In this document: positions 35,004-47,569 of the stretch, piece after piece
How the letters are laid out: the number at the start of each line of letters is the position of its first letter
Position numbering within the stretch: the first letter of the stretch is position 1
From: Triops longicaudatus
Lineage: Eukaryota > Arthropoda > Branchiopoda > Notostraca > Triopsidae
Assembly: GCA_022885665.1 (NCBI GenBank)
Contig: JAGQDJ010000063.1
Location: 1-64,000 of the forward strand
Direction of reading: 5' to 3'
Length of the DNA stretch: 64,000 nucleotides
The notes under the pieces: generated by a model
Seen by the model: only the letters and a program-made list of their open reading frames with translations
Database searches by the model: none
Told to the model about the DNA's origin: nothing
Made by a program: the position numbers and the translations under genes

Positions 35004-38000
35004 TTATCTTCTGCTCAGCTCTTGGAGTTCTTCAATCAAGTTGGCTAGTGTTAGTTTAGGCTTTTTGTGCGAGTTGGCTACGCACTGCACCAGGGACACC
35101 AATTGCCGGGGAGTGTACTCCTTCAAGTCAACGAAAAGCACTGTTTAATTTGGGACATTGGCTTGCAGGATTTTCTTAAGAAACGAAGCGAATACTCCAA
35201 AATAATGTAACGACCAATATTCAAGCCAACATCGAAATATAGTCTTTACACAAATAATAATTGTTTAAATTTAAATTCGAAATAATTCCGCAAGAAAAAA
35301 ATAACTAAAAAACACTGTAAATAAAAACACACGCTTGTAAATCTTTACAGAGTAAATCTCTCTCTTTCTGTATCCACGTATATATATTTTAAAAAATATC
35401 TGAATTGAGACAGAGATAAAAAAGCAAACTGAAAAATTGGCCCAAGCAAAAAAGACGCGCTTGACGCTGAAAAAGTACCGTGTGTTTGTGGACCCATTCA
35501 TCCAAAGCCACCTCGGGAAGATAATACGCTTTGATATATGTTTCCACCAGCGCCAGATCGGGCAAGGGTCGAATCTTGGACAAGGATTCAGCCTTGACAG
35601 AGAACTGTCTCAAGTCCAGTTGCATAAGCGCTCGACCTTCGTTGGTGCACTTCTTGGCGTTAGAGAACCTTTATTTATTTCAACAAACAAACAAAGAAAA
35701 GGAAAGCAAGACAAGGTGCCACGAAGGAGGCAATTTGTCTCGTTACAAAAACATTTCCAAGCTAGAAATAAGATAAAAGGGAGAATAATGTCTGTCTTTA
35801 CCCTTCCAGCAGCGCTCGGTTGCAACGACGCAGAATCTGATCCCACAACAAATGCGAAATCTCCGGAGGTACGTACACCTGGCTCGAAAGGGCCTCCAAA
35901 CGCATACTAAATACTTGCAACTCCTAGAAACCGGTAAAAGCATGAATAATTTAAAAGCAGTCAAATAAATGCCTAAAATAGATTTTAAAAAAATCCTACA
36001 TTTAATGCGAAAATCCTACTCTTTGGTAAACGCTTAAATTCACTACTTAATAGTGAATTTAAATCATTAGTTCCTTAACACACGAGTTTCAGAACAATAT
36101 ATGACGTTTAAAAACCAAAAGTACCTCAGTGTACTGTGCAATATGTTCCGGAGCTATTAAAGGCTCACATGGAAAAAAAAAGTCTCCGTACAAAAAACTC
36201 CAAGAAAATGAAAATAAGAAGTAAAATAAAAAAAATAAAATAAAGTGAATTACAAGGCGAAATAATTCAGAGAAGAATTGCTATGTCGCGTTTATAGCGC
36301 TCGTTTTGTAATGTAACAAATGTTTTTCTGTATTAGCCATGAAGTGAAGGTGGCGCCACTGGGCGCGTACGGCACGTGTCCACTTGGGTCCCCAATTATT
36401 AGACCACTTTTGCTGCCTCAAACGATAACCATCGCTAAACTTGCTAGGATTGGCTTTACATTCTCCACGACGGATGTTGCGGTCAGGTTACAACTAATAG
36501 GTTACACAATCATACGACAACCAATCAAACGCCATTGTTGCTAAGCGAACAAAATTCTAACATAGCTCACGAACATAAAGAAATAAAATAAGAAATAAAG
36601 ATAAAATAAAAAAATGCTAATTAGTACAATATAATCAGTTATTATAACAAATTCCATCTCCACGATTTCGTAAGCTTTATTGGCTAAATTACTATCTCAC
36701 TTTGAGCCTTCTTCCAGGAACGAAAACCTGATCTAATCTTCAGTGGCGATTACGACGGTATAGCGTTAAAAGCAGTACAGATAAGCCATACACGTACCGA
36801 CCCTGGAACTCACCGTTGCGTACCCGCGACCACAACCCGACAAAAAAAAAGAACTTTGAACTTATTTTTGTGTCGCTGATTCCACTTATCGGCCATGTAT
36901 ACGAAATCTCCGTCAAAACTTCAAGGAATTTAAAATTTCAAAGCTTCATTTCGCTCTTATTGGGTGTACTGTTTTCAGTACGTTGTTATACACATATACA
37001 CTTATTACTAATATTAAGTTTTACTATTCGAGAAACGCAAATTATGTCTTCCCACATTTTCTGATAACATTTTTTAACATAAGAAGATAGGAACAGTTAG
37101 AGAGCGCAGCAGCGGAACAGAAACTCCAGAAATTGGCATGTAATGAGTTCAATGAGATTCAGTGCAGCAACTCGAAGCTTCCATGTCACGACATATTAAA
37201 TTTCCCCACAACACAATAATAAAAAATGCCTCTTCCGAGTTTTATAACGCCCTTCCTGTCCGTTTTTCAGCCTCTGGCGCATCAATACGCAGATTCAGGC
37301 CCAAACCGGAACCGGAACTTGTATCCCCTCACACACATTACCGAATCGGAAACACACCTTTGCCCCCGTAGCCAAATATCGGTTCGTTTCTCGCCATTAG
37401 TCGAGTTCTTTTCCGCCACGATCGCAGCAGTGTGCAGCCAGCATGAACTCAAGAAATTCCGTTAACTTTGTCACCTTAGTGTACCTAATTACGGTGGTTC
37501 ACGGCAAGGGTTTACAGCTAGAGCCCGGACCTTGTCCTGCTCCTACGCCCTTACCCGAATTCCAGCTCGCTAACGTAATTTTATCAAACAAACCCAAGAA
37601 AGTCTGTGAAAGTTAGAAAAAAATCACGCCATTTTCTGTAATTTGCAGTTTACCAAAGAAGCTTGGTACGTGCTTCGTATGCCACGTGGTTTCTACTCCT
37701 GCTCGAGCTGCACTCCTCCAGTGTTTAATCTCAGTTCACAGCCATTCACGATACGTCGATCCAACGCAGGTAAGCTTAAGTGTCCATAAGAATCGGGTAC
37801 GCCTTACACGCTAAAGCCTATACCGCTGTACCAGTTTATGTTGTCTCCTTATCATGGTGTACAATCACGTAACATTCTCCGAAAATGGGATTTCAGAGTT
37901 CCACGAAAATGAAACAGAGACTTCTTAACTTAGTTTGCAAAGACTTTTTTTCCAACACAGGTAAATTTTGTGAAAGTATAATAAAGCTTTTATTGAGCTT

Positions 38001-41000
38001 TTGTGTATAACAAATGCATTGACAAATCAAGCCCGAACTTTGGGAGTTTTTGACAAAAAATTAAAAATGTTCCCTTTCTTTATGCCATTTTTGCGAGGAA
38101 AATAATTCTAGAAATCTCAGGCGAACGATTTTGGATTTGTTGTCTTCAAAGTCCACAAAAACCGGGTACGCAACCAAGGCAAAATCCTGTTCACTCGTAC
38201 CTGATTCCTTGGCTCAATCCAACTGTGATTGTATTATGTACACAATGATGGCTACCCTAATTCAAGGCATGACTCAATCGAACGTGACTGTAAACTCTGA
38301 TTTCGTTTTCTTTCGTATATGCACGATAGCTAATGAATGGCTTAGCCTTGGCTTGGAATGGCCCAGTTGTCCCGAAGAGTGGAGTACGCCATGGAATTTG
38401 CACCTCATTGCCAATCCTGCCTTGCCGGGCAGTTTTCAAATCAAACTGCCTTGGCCCTTAAGTGAGTCTACATCTATTAAGCAAAAAGAAAGGTCTTTCG
38501 GCACTAAAGCCCCGAAAAACCTTCCAAGTACGTGTCCCGGAATTTCAACCATTCCCATTGTTTGCCAGACTCTTTAGGCCAAGCTCGATTGACTGCCATC
38601 GCCACGGATTACGAGTATTACGCAGTGGTGGTAGCTTGCTGGAGTTTTCCCTACCAATCCATCACTTTGCCCTTCCTCTTGTCGAAAGACGACTCCTTCT
38701 ACGTTGACCCTATCCTGGAATCTCGCGTCCAACGCTTACTCCTCAATCAACGGATTAGCGCTTACGACTGGGAGAGCTATCCCCATTTCAACTGCCCTAC
38801 GTTTAACTCGATACCCCGAGACCCTGGTTCCCTTACCCACAGTTTGGTTTCTAACCTTACTACCCCTTCCTCTTCTACGGTTACCACATCACCCTTCTTG
38901 AACGTAACAGCTCCATCACCAACCAGCGCATCACCCCAAACGACAACCTCCGCTTCGCCCAGCGCAGCTCTCAGCACTACCGCGGCGCCAGCGCGCCTAC
39001 CGACGGCGTCCTCAACCACCAAAGCTTCGACAGCCTCGATCAATTTCTCTGAAAGTTCTGACAATGCGGCTTACACCAACTACTACGGGTACACCACCCT
39101 CGCCCCCGATGACCCCAAAGGTGACGCAGAATGGATAACAACCCCCGAACGACCTTTTTTCAGCGTTTATCCTAGTTTTAATCCCGGTTTCAGCCCAGGG
39201 CGGCCATCTTACCCACGCTACCCTGGCGCTGGTGGGCCCGAGTTCCCGCCCTTTCAGTACTACCCTCCGGGCTTTTTGCCCACTCCTTGGCTACCAGGCT
39301 TTGGCCGTAAAGATGTTGGTGAAACTAACGGTAACGATGACAACGCTGATGCAGAAGCAGAGGTAATGGGAGAAGATTTTTACATGGCAGCTAAAACCAG
39401 TGCTGAGCAGGAACCTCGAAGGTTTGCTGGCCTTTACCCTCTCCCTCCTGACCCTTCTCATGGAAAGCTGGCCCATTAGGCGTACAACAAATAAAGCTTT
39501 TAACATTCTTGCGGCAAACGTGAAAGATACCTTAACCCAGATTCTCACATGTTTATAAACCATGCGCAAAGATAACCTCGGTATCGAATGTTACATTTTG
39601 GGAGGCAACAACCGATAACTTATAACATTTAACAAATATACGTTTCAAAGATTGTCCAATGTCTAAGATACGGACATGTGTTATATACGTAGATTTTTCT
39701 CTATTTTTTTTTTTCTTTTTGTTGAGCAAACGGAAAGGCATTTAAGAGACTAGTCCCTATACGGCCAGTACATTCTAGTTTTAAGAGAAACTATGACAAT
39801 ACAGAAAGACTTACCCGTATCAGCGAATCTACGTATGAACTGTGTTGGCTCATAACTTCGCGAATATCCCAAGGCACTTTGTTCACGTGGTTCACCAACG
39901 CGTCCCAGTCTATCACTCGATGAGCAATCGCTGCGTAAATCGGTACGCGCAATTCCAGCGCAACTGACTTGGACTACGCAAAAACAGAAAGAAATACGTA
40001 AGACTTACTAACAAAAACGAAAGCAGAACACGGTTTACACAAAACTAGCAGAAGAAAAGTACTGAAAAAGTTAAAAAAATAACGAAAGAATATCAGAAAA
40101 AATTAAACCCTAAAAATAAAACTCAAATAATAAAACACTAAGAATCGAAAACAAAAGGAGAATCGACACGAGAAAGGAGACTTAAGATAAGCACCTGTGA
40201 AAGGAACAGTTTTAATGCCGAGCGCTTGGAAGATGGCAATAATTGCTCAAAAACCGGTTGCAAAACTTCCATTTGCTTAGCTAAGGTGACGACCGACTCT
40301 GCAGCCACTAAACGCACCGGAAGTCCGTACAACGATTCCGGATGAGTCACGTCCAGCCCTGGAGGAATTCCAGGTGCTGGAACCTGCAAAAAAAGAAATA
40401 AATAATAAAAAAAAAATAAAAAAAGAAACCGCTGTATTCGAGAAATTGCAGTCGTGCGATAAGACGCACCTTGTTTTTGGCAGTTTCTTCAGATTTCAAA
40501 ATAAGGCTCTCTTCGATTTTCCTTATTATACTACTCAGCTTTGGATACACTTCCAACGTCTGTTACGAAAAACAAAAAAATATTAATACAGTAGAAAAGA
40601 GTTACGAGTTTCGATTTACTTGAGAATCAGCGAAGAAGACGTGAACAGCGTATAAATAGTAATCTAGTAACTGGTTGAGGCAAATAAGGACGTCGAAAGC
40701 GATGGGCTCTAATAAACCCATCAATCGTACATAACGTCCACATAATCGTAGCAAGGTTAGCGCAGTGTTGGTGAAAATCGTGTCCGTTTTCCTGCTCCGG
40801 TGACAGTAATCCTCCTTGTCGTCTTCGTGATCGCTGAACGTTGACTCGTTCTAAAACCACACAAGAGACATGATTCAAGCGACTAGGATTCAAAGCAATA
40901 TATAAGATTTTTTTTTTATTTACCAAGAAACTTTCTTCGAGGGTCGTTTCCTCCCCAGATGACGATTCAAAGGGATAAGAGTCTGAAAACTGCTCAAAGT

Positions 41001-44000
41001 AATGAGTTGAACGGGTTGCATCTTTACCGTGTGTGACGTACTTCTTCAGAAACGCGAATTCCTACGCAATAATAGCGTTTATCAATATATTTTTAAATCA
41101 GTTATTTAATTTTTTATAAACCTACTTTATAACTTAATAAACCTAACTGATTTAATTAATTTAACTAACTTTATAAACCTATGTTATAAAAAGCATTACA
41201 AGCAGTGGGTTTATAAAAGTGGGACACCATCCATGCAGATAGGCAACTAACCCGTACCACTTTCTTATAGACACAAGTAATTTAGTTTTCCTTGCACACT
41301 GTAAAATTCGCTGAAAATGGTGCCGATGTGGACCTTTTGAATACGAAAAAGTTTACCACAGCTGAACTTGAAATGAGAGCACGTAAATGACATGTTAGAA
41401 CTAATACTTGCAACTGCAGAACGGAAAAGCCATTTCGGACTGGACAAATTTCCCAGCCTTCGTGTTCAACAAAAACGCGTAATTCTTCTAAACGCGCTGC
41501 ATGGAAATGCTTGAAATATTCCACGCTATGTTGTCTCAAAGCTTCTTGGATAACTTCCGAGTCACTACCCACGAATTCTTTCCCTATGTCCATCAACCTA
41601 CAAAATAAATCCATTAATAAATCCCTTTACACGTTAATTTGACATTCTGGGTTATTTAAAGTATAAAAGTACACAAGAGATAGTGAACAACTAGAATTAA
41701 GTTATAGTACACTAAAAGGCCAATTGTTTCATAATACCGGAGGCTAAGATTCCGCGTAAGCGAAAGCCGGGTTTCGTTATACGCGATATTTCTATCATTG
41801 CAGTAATAGGAGCTCGCCCGCGTAAAACGAGCTAGCCTTGCTAGCCGTTACCGCGTATAACAAAATTCCGATTCTTTTCTCGTTTTTTTTTTCAGAAAGT
41901 AAATCAAACACAAAGGCAAGTTGTAGCTCCATTCCTTTGAAAACAAAACACATTCCGAAACGCAGTTCAGCAACCAAATAGGGTAAAAAAGTGTGAATGG
42001 ATGTACTTTTTGCCCAAATCAAGCACTTTGAGAAAATCATCCATTTTGAGCTGGTGAAGCGGAACGCCTTGGAGCAAGATTTTGATCTTCAACTGCGCAT
42101 CTTGCCAAATCCGACCACGCCCTTGTTCCAAGCGTTGCAAGAGATCACTTTCTTCCCCGTTTTCGCTTTCATTTCGCGCTTCTAGCGTTGCAGCTGACCG
42201 ATGCCAACGCAATATATGCTGATACGCCACCAAAAGCCGCCAAATGCTCTTTCCCACGTCTTCCAAACACCCCAACAAGCAGTCTAACGAAACTCTCTGC
42301 ACCCAAACACAAAAATGTATTAACCATGCACGGAAAATATACAAACTATAAAACTGAAACCTTAACCTAAAAAAATCTAAAAATAATATAATTTTGATAA
42401 AAATTTATAAATAAATAAAAAAAATGACAAGAGTAAGATAAACTGTAACAAGTGAGTGAATTCATCTCCGTCAAAGTGCTTACTTTACTCCAGTCTTGAT
42501 AATCCCATGAGACAGCGTCCTTGGATCGCCCATCTGCGTCACCACACAGCTCAACGTAGCCTCGTACCACCGTCAGGGCACTTTGGTGCAAACTGGAGCT
42601 CAAATGTAACGACAATTGCTGCAGCGCAGCGGGACGTTTGCCCAGCAAGCCGTACGCTTGCTGCAACTGGCTGTAGTGTTCGTCACTAAAACCTCGGATA
42701 ACCTGTCGAAAACGAAAAACAAACATTGAAAAGTTTCGGTGCCTTTTTATGCTAATTTAAAAATACGTTTTAATTATATTAAAAATTTTATTATACTTTT
42801 TAAAACTATAAAAATTACTGACACATTTTATTAGTAAAAAAATAATAATAATAATACTAATAAAAATAGATTGTTTTACGATTTTTACATCGTCGATTCA
42901 GGATATTTCCAACAATTTAAAATAAATCCTTACTTTCAACAAGGCGCGATCGAGTTGATCTTCAGCCGATTCTAACGTGTCTTGCAGTTTGACGCTCAAC
43001 TCTTTGACGCAATCAAATTGGCTGTAGTTCAGCGCGAGGCTTTGGCTTTCCAGAAGCAACTGAAGCGCTTGCGAAAAATCGTTTTCTGTCAACAATTCTT
43101 GGAGTCTTAACTGGGATTTTCTCTAAGCAAACAAATTAAACAAAGTTTCAAAAAACGGCGACATTAAACATAGAAACGAAAAGAACGTAGACTAAGCGTA
43201 GATTAGTTTACCAGCGTTTGAATGGTGCGCAAATACTGGTAGACATTAGTCAGCATTTCACGCTTCTTGTAGTTGGCTATGAGATCTAAGGAAGTCGTGG
43301 TCAAGGCGTGCTGAGCGGCCTTTAACTGCATTCGTCCACTCCGGCACATTCCCAACGATGAATCTAGCTCATCTTGAATCTCAACAACGCTGGAAAATAA
43401 AAGTAAAATTTCCAATAAATTAATTCTACGCGACACTAATGAAGCTTTAAATGTCACAGACGCAAAATCTACACTATTTCCAATTTGATGTACTTTTCAA
43501 GCTCTTCCAAGCATTGTGGTTGCTTCTGCAAAATGAGCGAAAAAACCTTTTTGGAGACCACGGTCAGTTGTTTGAGCAGGGCTTGACGATCGGCGTTAAT
43601 AACTTGAAGATCGAGATCAGGGGGCAGTTTCTAGACACCATTATATTACTCAATAATATGTGAAATTGAGAAGTTAAAGAAAACTTACTTCGAGTTGGTA
43701 ATTACTCGTATCGGCTCCAAACTGGAAATAAATTGGCTCTATGCTCTCTAGGATTTCTTGGTCAGCTAAGGGATCAGTCTTGAAATCCCTGATCTCGGCC
43801 TCGGAGTCACGAGTTATGCCCGTTAGAGGAAGAGTCTTGGTCTCGTGGTGCGTATTTTGTGACAGCAAATGCAGTTCCTAAGGAACGATCATTTTGAATA
43901 TTTTTGTTATTGTAGAAAAGACGTTGATTTGAGAAATTTTGTACAGTAAAGGTAGCTTACGGGTTTGTGCATCAAATTCATTAACTTTTGCTTTAAATCC

Positions 44001-44002
44001 AT
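35004..44002 (-). CDS. VPS50: VPS50 / syndetin, EARP tethering-complex subunit
   Basis: Sixteen exons: 44002-43961, 43877-43689, 43630-43494, 43389-43212, 43122-42934, 42702-42484, 42296-42007, 41597-41408, 41061-40924, 40850-40620, 40559-40470, 40383-40195, 39973-39815, 35923-35802, 35668-35479 and 35120-35004. These give about 889 aa (human 964), and every junction keeps phase. Family landmarks: IEPIYFQFGADTSNYQLE at the N-terminus, YKKREMLTNVYQYLRTIQTL, SVKLQDTLESAEDQLDRALL, RGRIWQDAQLKIKILL, YFKHFHAARLEELR, and the C-terminal MQLDLRQFSVKAESLSKIRPLPD followed by ETYIKAYYLPE. VPS50 replaces VPS54 in the EARP complex and acts in endosome recycling and dense-core vesicle maturation. Exon 16 uses the acceptor cttgaag|GAGTAC, chosen by alignment with EYSTKQL. 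Intron 13 (39814-35924) contains a lipocalin gene on the other strand. Confidence 0.94.
37443..39479 (+). CDS. Secreted lipocalin with mucin-like tail, nested in VPS50 intron 13
   Basis: Proposed exons: 37443-37574, 37649-37769, 38121-38165, 38267-38461 and 38569-39479, giving about 467 aa. A signal peptide covers residues 1-21 (ends TVVHG). An apolipoprotein-D-like calyx follows: GPCPAPTPLPEFQLAN and WYVL near the N-terminus (SCR1 region), ATDYEYYAVVVACW (SCR2 TDY, about 176-189), and SRVQRLLLNQRIS (SCR3 Arg helix). After about residue 245 comes an 80-residue Ser/Thr/Ala/Pro-rich mucin-like stretch, then a Pro/Tyr/Gly-rich segment and an acidic patch. Ordinary lipocalins are about 160-190 aa. 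The short intron 38166-38266 is inferred because reading straight through hits a stop, so residues about 85-100 are the least secure. Lipocalins bind small hydrophobic ligands; the ligand here is unknown. It lies wholly inside an intron of VPS50, antisense to it. Confidence 0.75.
39490..39495 (+). terminator. AATAAA 10 bases after the lipocalin stop
   Basis: A canonical poly(A) signal starts 11 bases after the last base of the lipocalin TAG. It supports the nested gene having its own transcript on the plus strand. Confidence 0.6.
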
Positions 44003-44344
44003 AGTATCGGAAGGAAACCGACACGGTAAATTGATTTAAATGGTATTTACTCCAAAGAAAGAGTTGATGTTTACAATCAAATGGGTGGAGCCTGGGAAAT
44101 CCTTTCATATAGTGCCTCAGATGGACGATAGATGATGTCTTAGTGTAACGTTTTCTGAATACTTCGATTACAAATGCCACGTGCGTCTCGAAAACAACAT
44201 ACAAATTTGTCTGTTATAAGTGTGTATTAACAGTAAACAAGCAGCAAAAGACAAAATACTATCCAAAAAAGATCCGAAGCGCTGAATTCTTTCATAGAAA
44301 CTCCTTGATAAGTAACCTTAAAAATACAATAGAACTTCACTATC
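44003..44344. promoter_or_regulatory. 342-bp bidirectional promoter region VPS50 / NOM1
   Basis: The two start codons face away from each other across 342 bp, so core promoters and leaders of both genes must fit here. I see no TATA box. Confidence 0.5.
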
Positions 44345-47295
44345 ATGAAGTATGGAAAAGATTTCACCAACAAAAAGACGAATAACAAAGCCAACGGAGC
44401 TTCGTTTCTTCGAAAAGCGAAAGCCGACGTCCTAAAATTCTCTGGCTCATCTCAAGACGCTGCCACCAATTCCAAAAATGGCAAAAAGTTTAAGCCTCAA
44501 AATCGAAAACAGCAACGTAAACAGCAACGACAACTAAAAAAAGTTCACCGGCAAGAATTTTACGCCAGGAAACACGGTAAATTTGTTAAAGCTCCCAATA
44601 GTGTTGATGATGACGAAAAGGCCAGTGATTTCGATGAAGAAAATGACTTTGAAGACGACGCAAAGCTGGCAAACCGCAAAAGACCGTTTGAAGAGTCGCA
44701 AAACGAGACAAAAGAAGCGGCCAAGGCGCGTAAGAAGGTGAAAGACGAAAAAGAAGCCAAGAGGCAACGAATTCGCAACCTACGCTCGGCCAATAAGGAA
44801 GAAGACAAGGTTATCAAGCAAATGGAGAAGAATTTGAAGCTTAACAAACGCAAGAGCAAAGCTTTGCCCAAATCGTTCGTCGAAGATGGTCTCGATTGTA
44901 AGATTGTATTTATTTATTATTGCTTCCACCATAATCTTCTTTTTCAGTGATTTTTTCTAAGTTTTCTTTGTATAGAATTAATAAACGAAAAATAAATACG
45001 CGTGACGATATGAATAATATGACGGAATTAATTATTTAGCGAATTATTTCTTGAGTTAATGTTTGAATTTCTCTTGTAGATTTACTGGATTTATGCGATG
45101 AAGAGACGAGAGGACGGATTGCTAAGGAAGAAATGGATTTCGGGAACGTGGAAGCCGACTTCGAAGACGATTTGGCAGCTGTTTTCGGCAAACCAGCAAC
45201 GAAAGACGCTACAAACGGTTCCAAAAAGACGAAAACCAAGAAGAGCGACAAAGCTAGTCAAAACAGCGACGTAGAGCTGGAAGAAGAGGAAGAAGACGAG
45301 GAAATGGATGACGAAGAAGACATGAGTGGTGAAGATTTGGACATTGAAAACGAAGACGATTTGGATGAAGAAAACGGCGAGGAAGAAGAATCTTTCGATG
45401 AAGAGGAAGAAGAAGGCTCTTTTGACGAAGAAAATCAAGAAGAAGATACTTCTTGTAGCGATGAAGATGACGTCGAAAGCAGAATCAAAGCAAAAATCGC
45501 CCAAAATCGTTTACTAGCTTCCCAAACCGAGGAATTAAAAGTGTCCAAAAATAAGAAAAAATCTGACAAGAAAGTTCGGTTTGATATGGACGAAGATTTG
45601 GATGAAAACGAAGATAATGAGGATTTAGAAGATAACGAAAAAGAACCCTCAAAGGACAGCAGTGAGTTGTGGGAAGATATCTACGGCCGGCTAAGAGACA
45701 AATCGGGCAATGTTGTCAAAGTGGACCAGCCAACTAGTACGGCTACTGGCCGCTATGTGCCGCCCTTTAGGCGCCAAGCTGAAGATACGGACGACTCCCA
45801 ACTTCGGAGGACGTTAAAAGGCCTGCTCAATCGTTTAGCAGAGAACAACATGGCTTCAATTGCGAATCAGATCGAAGAATTGTATTTAAAACACTCCCGG
45901 CAATCCATGCACAAAGTCATGAGCGGATTGTACCTCGATTCGTTAGTTTCTCCCGTGTTAACCCCCGAACGGCTTATCCAAGAGCACGCCCTCTTACTCT
46001 CAGTCCTACACGCTAATGTAGGCATGGAAATCGGCGCCATGATGCTTGAAACGGTGGTCAAAACGTTCGACGAGCAGTACAAAGTCCAACAATCAAACGT
46101 GGCTACCAAGGAACTAGACAACTTGCTGCTCTTATTATCCCATTTGTACAACTTTAAAGTCGTTGGTCATACGCTATTGTACGGCGTAATGAATCATATT
46201 GTGAGCAGGTTTGGAGAAAAAGACGTAGAGTTGCTAGTTCTAGGCTTTAAATCTGTAGGCTTTGGGTTAAGAAAAGACGATCCCGTGGCGTTAAAACAGC
46301 TCATAGTATCTGTTCAAGCCAAAGCCTCACAGATGGCGTCAGGCGACCAGTCGAGGCTAAAATTCATGCTTGACGTTATTTTGGCAATCCGCAATAACCA
46401 TATGGCTAAGATCCCGGGTTACGACTACAGCCACCTAGAGCATCTAAAGAAGCTAAGCCGCGGTCTGGTCCGCAAAGGCACAAGCAGCACGCCGCTGCAA
46501 GTGCGCTACGACGAGATCCTAGCAGCCAACTCGCGGGGCAGGTGGTGGGTGGTGGGATCCGCGTGGGAAGGCCACGGACCAGAAGCCAAAACAGTGGGCA
46601 ACAATGAATCCAGCGAAAGCACGCCAAGTACGCCACAGTTTAGCGCCGAGTTGCTGGAACTGGCGCGCAAACAGAGGATGAACACTGAAGTTCGACGCGG
46701 GGTTTTCTGCATTTTGATGACGGCTGAAGACTTTTTGGAAGCTTTTGAGCGGTTGATGCGGTTAGGCCTGAAGGGGAATCAAGAGCGTGAGATTCTACAT
46801 GTGATTTTGCATTGTTCGTTGCATGAGAAAGAGTTTAACCCATACTATGCGCACCTAGCGTCCAAGTTTTGCCTCACAGACCGGAAGTACCAGTTAAACT
46901 TGCAGTTTGCGTTGTGGGACAAATTCCGGGAAATTAGCGACCTTAAGACGTTTCAAGTGTCGAATTTAGCGAAATTTACCGCGTTTTTATTATCGATTCA
47001 AGCATTACCTTTAACCGTCTTAAAATCTATCGAATTTTCTTCTTTGGATCGAACGTTGCTGCGTTTCATGCGCCAATTGTTGCTAGCGTACTTGTTACAA
47101 GCCAGTGAGGACAGTTTGCAGGCTGCTTTTACGAAACTGAAATCAGATAAACTACGGTTATTAAGGGAAGGTATAAGACTCTTTTTGCACCATTTCTTGC
47201 TCAAAAACGCCGACAAAATGCCGGCAGACGAGGCACAGAAATTGCAGCAAAAGGTGCAGTGGGTGGATCGCGTCATGTCCTCGGACACTGTATAA
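44345..47295 (+). CDS. NOM1: NOM1, nucleolar MIF4G-domain protein (Sgd1 homologue)
   Basis: Two exons, 44345-44897 and 45080-47295, giving about 922 aa. The N-terminus is Lys/Arg-rich (RKQQRKQQRQLKKVHRQEF), then a long Asp/Glu tract (about residues 250-340), giving the charge pattern usual for nucleolar factors. The MIF4G domain begins near residue 421 (LRRTLKGLLNRLAENNMASIANQIEELY ... MLETVVKTFD). The MA3 domain begins near 718 (MNTEVRRGVFCILMTAEDFLEAFERLMRL, then EREILHVILHCSLHEKEFNPYYA). NOM1 binds the helicase eIF4A3/DDX48 and directs PP1 to the nucleolus; yeast Sgd1 is needed for 18S rRNA maturation. AATAAA overlaps its stop codon. Divergent from VPS50 and convergent with INSIG. Confidence 0.95.
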
Positions 47296-47299
47296 TAAA
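47294..47299 (+). terminator. AATAAA overlapping the NOM1 stop codon
   Basis: The stop TAA (47293-47295) supplies the first two A of AATAAA, the same arrangement as in WDR55. Confidence 0.5.
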
Positions 47300-47569
47300 T
47301 GCATTACAATCGCCCGTTCTTGTAAAATTCAAAGATCTTTTGTATTCAAGTGCCATGTTTCACAACAAGAAGTAATAATTTCTTAAGAAATATCTGAGAC
47401 TTAAAAAGTGTGTTCACATATCAGGTTGGGTTTGCGTGTAAGTTTTTCTAGATTCTTTTTGCACACGCTCTTCAGCGGGATCACAGTTGGGGGGTACTTC
47501 CATCTTGTCTTTTTAGGTTTTACCTGCGTGACCTCCTTAAACGTGTCTTTCAATGGCTTCCCAGGTTCG

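Noticed and set aside
38131..38266. Continuous coding through 38131-38266 in the lipocalin gene
   Set aside because: Joining exon 2 in phase to this frame is impossible, and the in-phase frame meets a stop; a 101-bp intron (38166-38266) with GT-AG ends restores frame.
44534..45504. Long Phe/Leu-rich frames antisense to NOM1
   Set aside because: They are the reverse complement of the Lys/Asp/Glu tracts of NOM1, a routine shadow.
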